DNA of 64,000 bases. It comes from Hymenolepis diminuta (Eukaryota; Platyhelminthes; Cestoda; Cyclophyllidea; Hymenolepididae). Shown here piece after piece: positions 54,201 through 64,000 of the stretch. The stretch covers positions 2,238,019 to 2,302,018 of the forward strand of contig CAADRB010000025.1 of NCBI GenBank assembly GCA_900708905.1. Reading direction: 5' to 3'. Numbering within the stretch: position 1 is the stretch's first letter; every line of letters starts with the position of its first letter. The notes beneath the pieces were generated by a model. That model had not been told where the DNA came from. It saw only the letters and a list, made by a program, of their open reading frames with translations, and did no database searches. A program made the position numbers and the translations under genes.

Positions 54201-57200
54201 GTCTTATAGAAATTTGGCTATAAGGACTTTTTAAGTACTTAAGTCTAAAGTCTTTCATGATTAAATTCTTCATACTGAAATTTATTAATATTAATCTCTG
54301 TTTCGAATGACATCTTTTAATCCATATTTTCATTCATTCATTTAAATGGAGGCGAAGACACGTCAATCTGTATTGAATTGAGTAGACTTGAACGGCGTAA
54401 AAGGGGAATAAGCGGAAGTTGCTTTGATGGGAAACTCACATTCTACCACCCTCTTTATTGAATAGCATTAACCAACGCCGTTGGCCATCGACATCGCTGG
54501 ACGGATGGATGGTGTAAATTTTAACCAGTGCCCTATGGGCATTTAGAATTTACATGCTCGATATTTTCTTACCGATTATCGTAATGGATGATTTTTTTTC
54601 TAGTTCTTAACTTTATGCAACTTAGAAATTAGAAAATCATTATGGCTTGCTTATATATTCCCCCAATTAACACTTGATCAATTTTCAGTTTATTGGTGGT
54701 ATGTGAATTTATAATTCTCCCCATATCACTTTTTTATAATTGGAAGGATTTTCAATTACAACCATGCAAACATCTTTCGAAATTAATTAAATTCTTAATT
54801 ATCAGCATTTCCTTCGCAGAGAAACTTTGTACTTTTAGCAGTAGTTGTGTAATTTAGCCTCTTACATTCACGCACATTTATGCATTCGTTTTCACATCGG
54901 CATAGGCTTGGTCTTGTGTAATATTAATTCCCAACCCAATGCACCACCGACGCACAAGGGTGGTCTTGAATATGAGAATGTACTTTTACCTATACTATTT
55001 GGTTTAGATGAAAGGCCACTCGTTCAAGCTTTATGAACTTCGCCTCAAACAAGATAGGAGGGAGACAGAGACGATGGCAGATTATTTATGTTAGAGAAAG
55101 AGGAAACCGATCAAACTCATCTAGATTTGGATACTACAGGCACCACCGTCCAATCTAGTGAGATCGTGGTGTTCCAGGTATATTCTTTCCTTTTCTTCTA
55201 TTAACCAAATTAGGCCTAGTTTGTGAAACATGTGATTTGCAAATTGCGCAGTCATGTTGATCTTTGTTCTTGATGATTGAACTTTGCGCAAATTTTCATT
55301 TAATGGCTTTTAAAACGGAATCTATGGCTCTTAAATACCTAGATCTAGGAAAGTTTTAATGTTTTTTTTCCGGAAACAGGATCTTCGAGTCTCTCCCTCC
55401 AATAACGATTATGCTTAATCTGTGAACTTTATAAAATTTAATTATGAAACCCATTTACCGATCTCTCTTAAGATCATGTTAGCTTCTACCATCCACTCGT
55501 ATCTTGGCCATTAAAATAAAACTTGTCGGATTTCATGGACGAAAAAATTTACATTTTTCCTCTAGTCAGTAAGGTTTGGACCCCACAAACATGAATCCAC
55601 CTAGGAAACAAGAGAGCGAATCCTGAAATTAGAACACTGAGGCATTAATACACCATTGTGCCATTGGGAAAAAATTGTCTAAAGTTGTTGAGTGACCATC
55701 TAAGTTAATCAATTGTTCAATAAGGTCTAGATTTCACTTGGGAAACAAGAAGAAATCCCCACGTTTTAATTTTCTAATATTAGAACACGAAACAGTTGAC
55801 TAAATCAAAGAAGGAGAAGTCTATAACCTGAATTCAAATTCAAATTGTATAGGACTCTTGATTTTCATACTTTATTTTCTATTTCTGTGAGATCTCCTTC
55901 CCTTAAACACTTTTGTAGGACCTTTATGTCTCCTATGTTCGGATGCTTTCTCGCGATGAAAAATTGTGAATTTTTTCGCCTTGCCGTACATACTAAATAA
56001 ATGGAAAATAATAATATTTGGGAGAACTAGAATGAAATATTCCTTCTAAACAAGTCCTACAACGCAGACGTTTTTTTCTAAGCACCGGCAACGGGGAAAA
56101 AGTAAGCATATAATAAGCTTATGAAACCATAGCATTTGTTTCTAAGTCTAACCTGATCTTGAAATCCAGATGTATGTTTGTGTTAGTTTTGTTACATACA
56201 TATTAACAAAACAACTTACTATCTGCCTCCTCAACAGTTTATTGGTTTGCTAGGGTCGGGGGAGAAGGAAGGGAGGTTTTTTTATGGCCTGTCTCTGTTG
56301 TCCCATTGATTTGTTTCAAGATGGAAGTCTGCATTTTTTTAGTCCCAGTATTGTCCTTCTTTTAGGACACGACCTACTCATTATTTTTACTATACACAAA
56401 GATATGTGATAAATTAATTATTAGGTAATGTAGTGCACCTTTATTTTCAATTAAATTTCATACTTTTTTCTCTGCAGACTTTAAACAAGAAGGTAGAGGG
56501 TAAGAAATGCCACTTTTCCTTCAATTAATCATAAATTGCAAACTGAAGAATGTCCATTTGCTAGACTTTTTTTAAGATTCAACTACAACACCCCCTCCTT
56601 TCGTTCATGTTTCTGCCTTTCAAGTAAAATAAAATTTTCGTCTTCCACAGTTTCATAAATGAATTATTAAAGGTGATCTCTTCCAATGCACAAATATTGT
56701 CTGTAATTGTGCCCCTATTACCGTTAATTACCGTGTGAATGGAACAAATTTGCTCTTGTTACCTGATGATGGCATTCCTTTTTTCCTTTATAAGCCTCTT
56801 GTGTGTTTTAGATCGTTCAGACTACAATTAATTAGTCCTCTTCAAATCACCGCTTAACGAATGAGTGTGCCGTTTTTATGTCAATTGTTTCAGCATTATT
56901 GCGGTTGAAAAGATACTTGAAACACAAGCATTTTTACTCCTCATTTTCCAGCTAAATTGTTGAACGAATTAGACTTATCGAACCACCAATCTAAATTGTA
57001 ATTTCTTATTGTGACATATCTTGTTAGACTCTGATTTAACTCATTCTGGTGAACACAACTCAAAGGTTAACTATTGGTTGATATGTAACCAATTAGTTTG
57101 GGAACACAATTGGATTTGTAATTCGATTGGTTGTAGTTTCTCACGCGTGCGTGTGTGCGTGCTTGCGTAAATTTGGAAAAGTCGATACAAAAGTTGCTGA

Positions 57201-58010
57201 TTAGTCAAAATCCTGCTCATAATTTCTCATCATCTTTTAGTCCTAGAAAATAGATAATTCGGTTAAGATACATACTAGTTAATAGTCTATAAATTATAAG
57301 TGATAGGTTACCCTGGTAAAAATACAATGATTACAAGAGCGAAGTATTTTTTACCAGTAAGATTATTGAAAGAATGCAAAAAATAAGGCGCGTACTTGCA
57401 TTTATTTAATCTCTGATAGCTAGCATATTAAGCACGCCTTCCGAATTTCCATCTTTTAAATGTAGTATTAATGGATTACTGGATTCAAATAACACGACAT
57501 ATTTTAATCAAATTATTCAGGCTATAATGTACTGATTTCAATAGTTTATGCAATGGAAGAGGAAAGGAGACATTGGTTAGTGAATTATAAATAGCGTGGG
57601 GAAAAAAGCAGATATGTAGGGTTGGGGACTACGCCCAATAGCTATGGGGTGGACACAGAACCCTTCCCTGGACTCCATTGAATTTCTTTTCCTCTTTTAG
57701 CCTCGTCTTTGACTATCTAATGAGAAATGGCTACTTGGCAACCGCAAACGCCATGACCCGTCCTTCGATTGTTCCACGATCTTCTGTCAATAGCAAAGCC
57801 GCTGCTCTTAATGACACTGATTCGTCAAATCCCTCAGATGTCATCACATCTCCTCCCGTGGAATCTTCCAATTCTAAACTCATCTCCGTGGCACCCATCT
57901 CACTTAGCTTGAAACCTCAGGATATGATCAATGGGATTACTGATAAAGATGCCTCAGATTCGAATTCGTCCAACTTCAAGTCTTCGCCTACTCAACTCAC
58001 TGCTCCTCAG
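41256..58010 (+). CDS. RanBP9/RanBP10 (RanBPM)-like protein, 3' end beyond window
   Basis: Spliced gene with six visible exons: 41256-41418, 41561-41681, 41751-41803, 42053-42264, 53145-53329 and 57701-58010. All introns are GT-AG and the reading phase is kept at every junction, giving 348 codons so far. Residues from the ATG at 41256: an LYP motif at 20-22 that opens the conserved N-terminal segment; SPRY strands with PIP at 74-76 and YYYEV at 82-86; GDVIGCGVN at 151-159; FFTKNG at 166-171; ANFGQ at 203-207; a LisH motif from about 245; then a Ser/Pro/Thr-rich linker to 348. Family members scaffold the CTLH/GID ubiquitin ligase through SPRY, LisH, CTLH and CRA regions; the last two must lie right of base 64000. 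The SPRY is clearly diverged from the vertebrate proteins. The start is uncertain: tandem ATGs lie at 41256 and 41259, an in-frame ATG at 41148 adds a hydrophobic stretch, and an acceptor-like AG at 41239-41240 would allow upstream exons. Confidence 0.9.
43964..43986. repeat. (TA)n microsatellite
   Basis: Uninterrupted alternating TA for about 23 bases in intron 4. Confidence 0.95.
44605..44762 (-). repeat. tRNA-like SINE copy in intron 4
   Basis: AGCGCCCTAGAGCCCCTC (body), then CCACCTCCTTTCTTTATTAG, CTCGTGACCTTTGACTTCG and GAGCGCGTTAACCTCTGTGG (tRNA-like head, inverted). Antisense to the host gene. Confidence 0.65.
48016..48505 (+). other. Two adjacent intronic ORFs, unassigned
   Basis: Within intron 4: 48016-48210 (64 codons, with [17 protein letters not shown] and [17 protein letters not shown]) and 48317-48505 (62 codons, with [12 protein letters not shown] and [19 protein letters not shown]), separated by about 105 bases with stops. 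The residue mix is more protein-like than most open frames here. Could be a nested retrocopy or chance; no family recognised. Confidence 0.2.
48876..49030 (-). repeat. tRNA-like SINE copy in intron 4, head truncated
   Basis: The body contains GTGCCGTTGGTCAACTATAT, then GATGAGCATCGATCTCGAGA (inverted B box) and TCTCTGACTTATAGAC. The A-box end is lost. A second partial body (CATTCATCTTAGGCAGAAGA, near 49144) follows within about 110 bases, suggesting a nested or tandem copy. Confidence 0.55.
51895..51990 (-). repeat. Possible SINE fragment in intron 4
   Basis: CCAGCCACTGGGTTTACATC followed by AATGGGTTTCGAATCATTG resembles the CACTGGGTTTGAACCCAATG stretch of the 14.1-kb copy. Short and weak. 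Confidence 0.3.
53145..53329 (+). CDS. RanBPM-like exon 5 (end of SPRY, LisH approach)
   Basis: The exon begins in phase 0 after the acceptor AAAATAG and ends before GTAGGT. It encodes the last SPRY strand, with the ANFGQ signature seen at the end of the domain in RanBP9/10, followed by a helical Ala/Glu-rich stretch that replaces the vertebrate segment leading to LisH. The first codon is an ATG, but exon 4 ends in phase 0 and splices to it directly, so this is an internal Met. GC is visibly higher than in the flanking introns. Confidence 0.88.
53330..57700 (+). other. Intron 5 of RanBPM-like gene (4.4 kb)
   Basis: AT-rich sequence between the SPRY-end and LisH exons. It holds a truncated SINE copy at about 54425-54545 and a short GT/GC-alternating stretch near 57140-57170. 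Open frames here (for example 53831-54136 minus and 54845-55036 plus) have low-complexity composition and I do not count them as genes. Confidence 0.75.
54425..54545 (-). repeat. Truncated SINE copy in intron 5
   Basis: Has the body blocks AAACTCACATTCTACCACCC, TCTTTATTGAATAGC and GCCGTTGGCCATCGACATCG and ends in the inverted B-box area CCTATGGGCATTTAGA. The A-box half is missing. Confidence 0.6.
57701..58010 (+). CDS. RanBPM-like exon 6 (LisH motif and linker)
   Basis: The acceptor is a pyrimidine tract ending TTTTAG; the donor is CAG before GTAAGA. The codon split with exon 5 gives Ser. The exon opens with a LisH motif ([19 protein letters not shown]), matching the vertebrate pattern of a short helix, G-Y, then A-T-A. 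About 80 residues rich in Ser, Pro, Thr and Asn follow, a low-complexity linker as found between LisH and CTLH in this family. The end is in phase 0. The frame stays open into the intron to a stop near 58100, so an intron-retention product is formally possible but unlikely. Confidence 0.9.
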
Positions 58011-58564
58011 GTAAGAAATTTGTATATTTATTACTTGGTTTACTTTTTCAAATACATTGGTTCAATGTTGACAGAACAGAGACTTTATGTGAGGAACTAG
58101 ACATTTCCTTCTCTCGTCCAAAAAAAGGATAAGCAAAGTTCTTATAAAATAGCTGAACATAAAGATGCATGGTGTTCAGGGTTAATTGTATTAAAAAATA
58201 TGAAATTGGAAGGGTTTGGTCATACTAATCAAAGTTTTCTTTTAACTCAAGTTATGATCGGTCCCTCGTTCTTGCTAGTGCCTTCTGGATTGAGATATCT
58301 GAGAGTTTAAGCTCTGTTGAAGCTTAGCTTTAAAGGATTTAGGTGAAAAAATGAACCTTGTATCAGTGTCCATGAATAAATATTCACATTTTCTTGCGTT
58401 CCTCTCTTCACACACCTCACAGACCAATTCTTATACGTTTGATAGCCGAAGATGTCGTACGTTTGCAATGATACATGTTAAAAGACTGGATAGCGAAACG
58501 TTTGCTGTTCGAAGTTATCAATAATCGTTCAATAATAGCTTCCCATTTAAGAATGCATTACCAA

Positions 58565-58738
58565 CAGTCGCTATGGAGCCTCCCATATGAAAAATTCGAA
58601 TCATCCTGCGCTCTTTATTAATCCGACTTAAATGGTGCGGTTAGTCATTCTGCACACTTGGTATGCACCGATGGACATCGGCTCAGGTGATCTCTAACTT
58701 TGTAGGCAAGCACGCTAACCGCTGTACAACGCATAATT
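58565..58738 (-). repeat. tRNA-like SINE copy in intron 6
   Basis: Near full length. ATGGAGCCTCCCATATGAAA opens the visible body and GCACCGATGGACATCGGCTC marks the B-box side. GCAAGCACGCTAACCGCTGT ends it; the minus strand there reads ACAGCGGTTAGCGTGCTTGC, a good pol III A-box context. Confidence 0.7.
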
Positions 58739-60062
58739 TGTCGGTAGAAGGTACACTTAATCTGATTTAAGCAGTTTTTTAACAGCACTATACTGTTTAG
58801 CACTTTCTATCATTTTTTCTCTTGAGCGTCGAACGGTCTGTTTGTTTGAATACGAAATTATCAGTCCTTGTCACATACGTCACTCCTCTCCATTCCATAC
58901 TAATTTTAACACCAGGAGTGTACTTTTAAGAGCAGATTCTGACAGTGATATTAAGTTTGAATGAAAACTCTTGTAAACAATTGATTTCTTAAGTGTGTAC
59001 AAGAAAGTGCAATTTCATTTTGCTATGTAACAAATTTTAGCTTTCTTTATGTTCAGGGTTCCTGCGGATCAGCTGTTATCCAATTAATTCGTATTTACAC
59101 TTGTCATATGTCGTTGCTTCGAAACAATGGGGTCAATCTATGGTTTGTTCATTAAATTCCTACGTTTCTGAAGCTTTTGTCGATCCTGAGAGAGAAATTT
59201 TCATTTCATCTTTGTAAGTGTGTCTTGTAGATAACAACCTGGTTTTTCTGGGTGCATATTGAGCGGTATTAAATGAATGGTGTTTGTTAGGCATACATAG
59301 GTCCACCTATTTTGATTGGATTTAGTCGCAAACACCTATTTAATTTCCCCCTGATCAGCAGATACTCAACTGCTTTATTTCAAGTCGTATCGAAAATAGC
59401 ATTTCCTTCCATCGGGTTATAGCATCTGCCATTCCCTCAAGTAGCTTCTTAATTGTCCCTATTGGTTAAATCCCCGCATTTACACCTAGACATTTGAACT
59501 TTAGCTTAGCACCCTTTTCTTCTCCTACCACCCACCCATGTTCCGAAATTCTTCTTATTGCTATCCTGATCGTTACACTTCAGTCTCTTACCCATCTTGT
59601 TCTGTTGTGAAGATCGTAACGGAAAGAAAGGTAATTTCCTATCTTCTCTGTTCTACATTAATCTCTGAGAACTTATAGCTTTATCGAATCTTTTATTATG
59701 TAGTTAAATAAGCGATTATCCTTGGGGAATAATATGTTAATTAGATATTAAAAACCATAGATTTCATTACGCTTGATTTACAGAATTCAAGTCCCATCTG
59801 TAAAATGATGACATCCCTCAATTTATCTTTTATGAAACTTAGGATTTGTCTGCAGACGAGTGACTAGAAGATTATCACCAAAATTATTAAAAGGATACCT
59901 TTGTTGTGGTTAGGTTAAAAAATGGATAACCCTTCTCTATATTTGACTAAAGTAGGAATCAATTTGCCTCTATGACATAAGAAATTGAGCATCCACCCAC
60001 GTGTCTATGTACTTCCACTTCTGCCATCCAATTACCTAGCGACCTTGTACGCGTACAAATGA

Positions 60063-60080
60063 GGGGGGGGGGAGGGGTTG
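60063..60080. repeat. G-run
   Basis: Ten Gs, then AGGGGTTGG. A candidate G-quadruplex strand or sequencing-prone homopolymer, inside intron 6. Confidence 0.85.
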
Positions 60081-60744
60081 GTGATAACTGTAGGAATGTG
60101 CAGGCAGGCAAACTACTCAGTCGAGTTGGGTCCGTCAAAAATGCCAATTCGAGGTTTGCGAATCGCTCCTCCTGATTGGTGTTTGTATGCATGTAAGATG
60201 AGTTTTTTGTTTGTGTTTTGTGATGAATGTGTCTCCTCTAATCTATGTGTGGAGTTTAATTCAGGCATTCACATATGTAGATTCACATTAATTGGCCCTT
60301 TATTAGGTTTATGCGTACATGTGCGCCTAGAAAAAGTGTTTTATAATATTACTATCAATTATTTTAGTGATTCATATGTGCAGAACTCTTAAACTTGATT
60401 TTTGTTATTTTCTTTGAAGTGGGATATAGAGATTTCACCACTTACTTTCTTGGTTAAAGTGATTGTTAGTGATAATCTAGCTAAAGTTTCGAATCTAGTT
60501 TCACAGGCAGATTATTATGTATAATTTAATCTTCTTCTATTAGGCATTTAAATGAATGAAATACGGCTAGATGGGGCCAATTTAGGGGGAGCTCGTGCTA
60601 GTCTCGTCTAATTACCTTTCTTTAATACTTCACCTGGAAATCTTATGCTGTTAACTTCTGTTAAATCTCCTCTCTAGCACTAAAGTCCCATCGTAGGAGA
60701 CTTCCCAAACTCAGTAAGGGAAATTTTCACAATGCTTCACTTTT

Positions 60745-60985
60745 GAGGAAGGGAGGCATCCTAGAATCACTCATACTGAAAACTCGCATTCTACCATCCC
60801 TCTTGTTAATCACAATCAGCCAGTACAGTTAGCCATCCATGTCTTTAGATGTACACCGATGGCCATCGATCTCGTGATCTCTGATTTGGTAGACGTGAAC
60901 GTTGATTAATTCGTGTCCTCAAACACTCATTTTGAGTAGAATAGTAGCATCCTGGAGCCTCTGTGATTGAAAAACATTTTGCATC
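60745..60985 (-). repeat. SINE copy in intron 6 with adjoining second fragment
   Basis: Best-preserved body: GGAGGCATCCTAGAATCACT, ACTCGCATTCTACCATCCCT, CAGTTAGCCATCCATGTC, then the head with CACCGATGGCCATCGATCTC and GTGATCTCTGATTTGGTAGA. Just past the head a second body start appears (ACTCATTTTGAGTAGAATAG, then AGCATCCTGGAGCCTC), as if two copies lie head to tail. Confidence 0.7.
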
Positions 60986-62057
60986 GATGTGATGCTTGAC
61001 AAATCAAGTCTAAAGTCATATGTATATTGGATGTGATTTCCACTCCGTTTTCAAGCGTGGAATCTGGACTAACTTCGTACATGAATGATTTTTTTGATAA
61101 GAAGAAAGCTATGAAATGTTTTCTCAGCTTTCGACCCAATTTCAAAAGGGACTGTTTACTATTTATATGGAATGTTACCGCTGTCGCTCATCATTTTATG
61201 CCGGCCTTTTAAATTTATAAATGTTTACCCTTATGCTTTTTCTACTTTGTTTTTAATTTAGGGCTCAGCGTTTGTCTCATGTCTCGCCTCGGCTTTGTTA
61301 AAGAATTTTCCACCAATATACCTGCCAAATATACGTATTTAGTCCCTTCACCCCTAAGTAGGACATTTTGGACTGTTAGTTACACAATCCGGGAATGGGC
61401 GTTTAGCCACTCCAAACTTTCAGATGTTGGTGCAATATTATTAGATATCCCAGTTAAATGACGGTACAACGTCTCGACACTACGCTGTATTTTGCGTACA
61501 GGTGGAAGATCCGATGTCTATAAATAGACCTGTAGGTTTTCTTTCTGAAAAAAAACGGTAAAAGTGGCGGCAAAATGTTTTTGCTCTCTTTAAAGGAGGC
61601 AGAACCTGATTTATGTTTCATATACGCTATCCTATGAAAGCACTTTTCGATACAACACCGCTACAGTCAAGTTAAACTAATGCAGACAGCAGGCTGGCTG
61701 CTCGGATACCTAGCTTGCTAAACTTGTTGATCGTTTAATCGCGAAATGTTTGTTAGTTTTTCTCCCCTCGTACTGAAAGGAGGAAAGTACTTTAAGTGAA
61801 AAGGGAAGTCGTTACGTCAGATTTTCACCCTGTCAGTGTCAGATATTGCTATCATTAATTATTAGTTATCTAGGCATAACGAGTTGAACCGGCCATTCAT
61901 TCTCTATTTAAATAAATTATTTCATTATTCCCCCTTTTGATCTCTTTTTTTTCAACTAACTAACTAATTCTATTAGAATAATTGGATCAATTAAATAGGG
62001 TTGGTCTGCTACTGATAGTAAAATGTTCGTTTTTGCCTTCAGTCGCTTTCTTTTATT

Positions 62058-62152
62058 GGCCAAACTTTACCAATGCGATTGGTCCTTCTGGGGTCTGAGT
62101 ATGCTCTAATGGGCGTTGAACCTATGACAACCGGCTTCACAGACGAGCATGA
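62058..62152 (-). repeat. Diverged SINE copy in intron 6
   Basis: Contains TTGGCCAAACTTTACCAATG, CTCTAATGGGCGTTGAACCT (inverted B box) and TTCACAGACGAGCATGATC (towards the A box). The 5' part of the body is missing or unrecognisable. Confidence 0.5.
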
Positions 62153-64000
62153 TCATCTTTTTTTCTTCAGAAAACTAATTATTGAGGTAAAAGTAATCCG
62201 TTCAACTTAGAATGATTAGTTTGCAAGGTAAGACAAACATGCTACTACACAAAGACCAATACCTAAAATCGTTGATCGTGAAATGTTCGTTTTTTTCACC
62301 TCTGCGATTTTGCACAACTTGGTGGCCTGGGCAGATGTGCTGAAGAAAGCACTTTAAGTAAGGAACGTGTGTGTGGATTTTGACCTTGCACAAATGTCAG
62401 ACATAGATAGATCATTTAGGCATGATGGATTATTCCAGTCTTATATTATATCATTCACCCGGCACTGCTTGAAATCAGTGGCTTCACTTGTCATTTTTTT
62501 CCTCCTAATAACTAAGCCATTGACCCTGATTAGCACAATTAGTTGATAAGGCTTTGGAGATAGCAACATGCTGGCAATTTGGTCGTGAAATCCCATGTCT
62601 TTCTCATTTCTTCGGCAATGTTTGTGCAAATTGTTGACCTGGATTGATGGAGTGGGACACATTTTGAGTGTTGAACTTAGATTTGTCATTAACCATCTAG
62701 GCCCGTTCTATTCGCATTCTAGTTGTCATGGCTATTAAGATATTCACGGTGTTATAACTAATTAAAGTCAACCAGTTTAGAACAATGTCTGCCAAAATAT
62801 ATATGAATTTAAGTCTCCGTTTCTGAAGAAGTTAACATTTCAATGCAATAGTCTTCAGATATAACTCCGTCTGAACTTAAAACTCTCAAATATATCGATA
62901 TCTTAGAAATAAGGAAACACGGAAGACTTCCTGAGTTCATGAGGATTCTTTACTTTTCTGAACTGAAATCCTCACTTTTATTTAGCTCCTCTTCTTAGAT
63001 CTGAACATTAGTTGACCTTTTTTTTATCGATTGCGTCAATATTGTAGCATAGGACGTAATTTGTATGTTCATTTGCGAACATCGAGAAATGAAGGAGGAT
63101 TAAGTAAATTAATTGTGAAATCATGCATTATTGTTATAATTGAACCTACTTACTCAAGCAGCCTAATTTCTTTTTTTACATATCAGATCCGTATTGGCGG
63201 AACTTAGCTTTGTTCCCACCGCTTCATCAATTAGTATGACCGTTTACTTAAATTACTATTTGATTGAATTATAATCACATTTAATTTAATTTATAGAACA
63301 ACCGCTTTGTGATTTTATACCGAATTAAAGTGATCCGCTTTAGGTTAGCCTTAAATACATAAGTCCTTTTTAAAATTTGTTGTCATCGCTTATCTTGACC
63401 ATTTTATGATAAGTAAATATGCTACATGTGTTGTTCCACCCTCCTTTTCGAGTTACGATATTGTTTCACAATGATGTATAAGATTGCCTTGTTTGAAATA
63501 GTTGTTTTTCAAAGATCCGATCTGCGATTTAGAATTATATTCTAGATTCTTTATTAAGCCAGTTTGGGTATTTTTAATCTTAAATTTTCTTCAGAATCTT
63601 CCATTCCCGACTTTTTTGTAATTTCTCTGGATGACTCGTACTCGTAAATTGGTTTTTAATAAATCCATTAAAGCCTTGGAGTTCCGCAGTGACCATCTTA
63701 TCTACGTAGAATTTCAGCTAACTGACTACTAAACATACGCATTCTCTGATTCCTTCCAATTCAGCTCTATCCGTTTTATCTTCGCCTTCTTCCTATCTTG
63801 TTTTGTGACGAGGATCGCATTTATCACTTACTAGTTTGTTTAGTAAACCTCTTTAGAGGGCCTTAATACTGTATTATTATTTTCTAGATAAAAAAAAGTA
63901 ATTTTTCACAATTTCGATTATCCACTTCCATGATCCTGAAATATTAAGGTAAATTAGTTCCATTCCATCAAAAGGGGAAAACTATTTTAATGTGAGAAAA

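Larger units (their letters stand above)
58011..64000 (+). other. Intron 6 of RanBPM-like gene, open at window end
   Basis: Starts with the donor GTAAGA after the LisH exon. No CTLH-type helical exon was found before the window ends, so the intron appears longer than 6 kb. It contains SINE copies near 58.6, 60.8 and 62.1 kb and a G-run at 60063-60077. An ORF at 61279-61461 sits behind an acceptor-like TTTAG but shows no CTLH or CRA features. Confidence 0.6.

Noticed and set aside
61279..61461. Candidate next exon of the RanBPM-like gene after TTTAG
   Set aside because: It lacks the helical CTLH/CRA patterns that should follow LisH, and no good donor keeps the frame.
1..64000. tRNA, rRNA, CRISPR or bacterial operon features
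   Set aside because: None seen; the tRNA-like heads belong to SINE copies and lack a full cloverleaf.

Overview
The window is AT-rich animal DNA, not bacterial. Most of it is non-coding and carries scattered remains of mobile elements. One gene is recognisable: a divergent RanBP9/RanBP10 (RanBPM) family gene on the + strand. Its exons run from about 41.26 kb to 58.01 kb and it continues past the right edge. The organism is probably a flatworm (inference). The support is a strongly diverged RanBPM, very short 5' introns (142, 69 and 249 bp) followed by introns of 10.9 kb, 4.4 kb and more than 6 kb (a size gradient known from schistosomes), the AT-rich repeat-laden background, and a Ty3/gypsy remnant of the K02A2.6 type. 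No sequence here fixes the species.

Layout. 0-4 kb: non-coding, a 13-base gap in a C-rich tract, one tRNA-like SINE, and a possible exon pair with a 55-bp intron at 565-794. 4.08-7.48 kb: a near-perfect inverted repeat with 985-bp arms around a 1.43-kb spacer. 7.5-20.4 kb: mostly empty, with SINE copies near 14.1 and 19.4 kb and unassigned coding-like stretches near 10.3, 16.5 and 17.2-17.55 kb. 20.4-20.8 kb and 34.85-35.2 kb: two diverged copies of one solo-LTR-like repeat. 27.7-28.7 kb: a decayed minus-strand Ty3/gypsy fragment in which gag is joined directly to mid reverse transcriptase. About 23.7-23.85 and 29.8-30.06 kb: two diverged minus-strand copies of an unidentified coding-like repeat. 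35.36-35.52 kb: an exon-like segment with both splice sites. 41-64 kb: the RanBPM-like gene, with several SINE copies in its large introns.

The RanBPM-like product belongs to the family of scaffold subunits of the CTLH (GID) E3 ubiquitin ligase. The visible part encodes the N-terminal segment, the SPRY domain, the LisH motif and a Ser/Pro-rich linker. The CTLH and CRA regions expected next are not in the window. The most notable non-genic signals are the long inverted repeat and a tRNA-derived SINE family in which every copy I recognised has the same orientation, antisense to the RanBPM-like gene.
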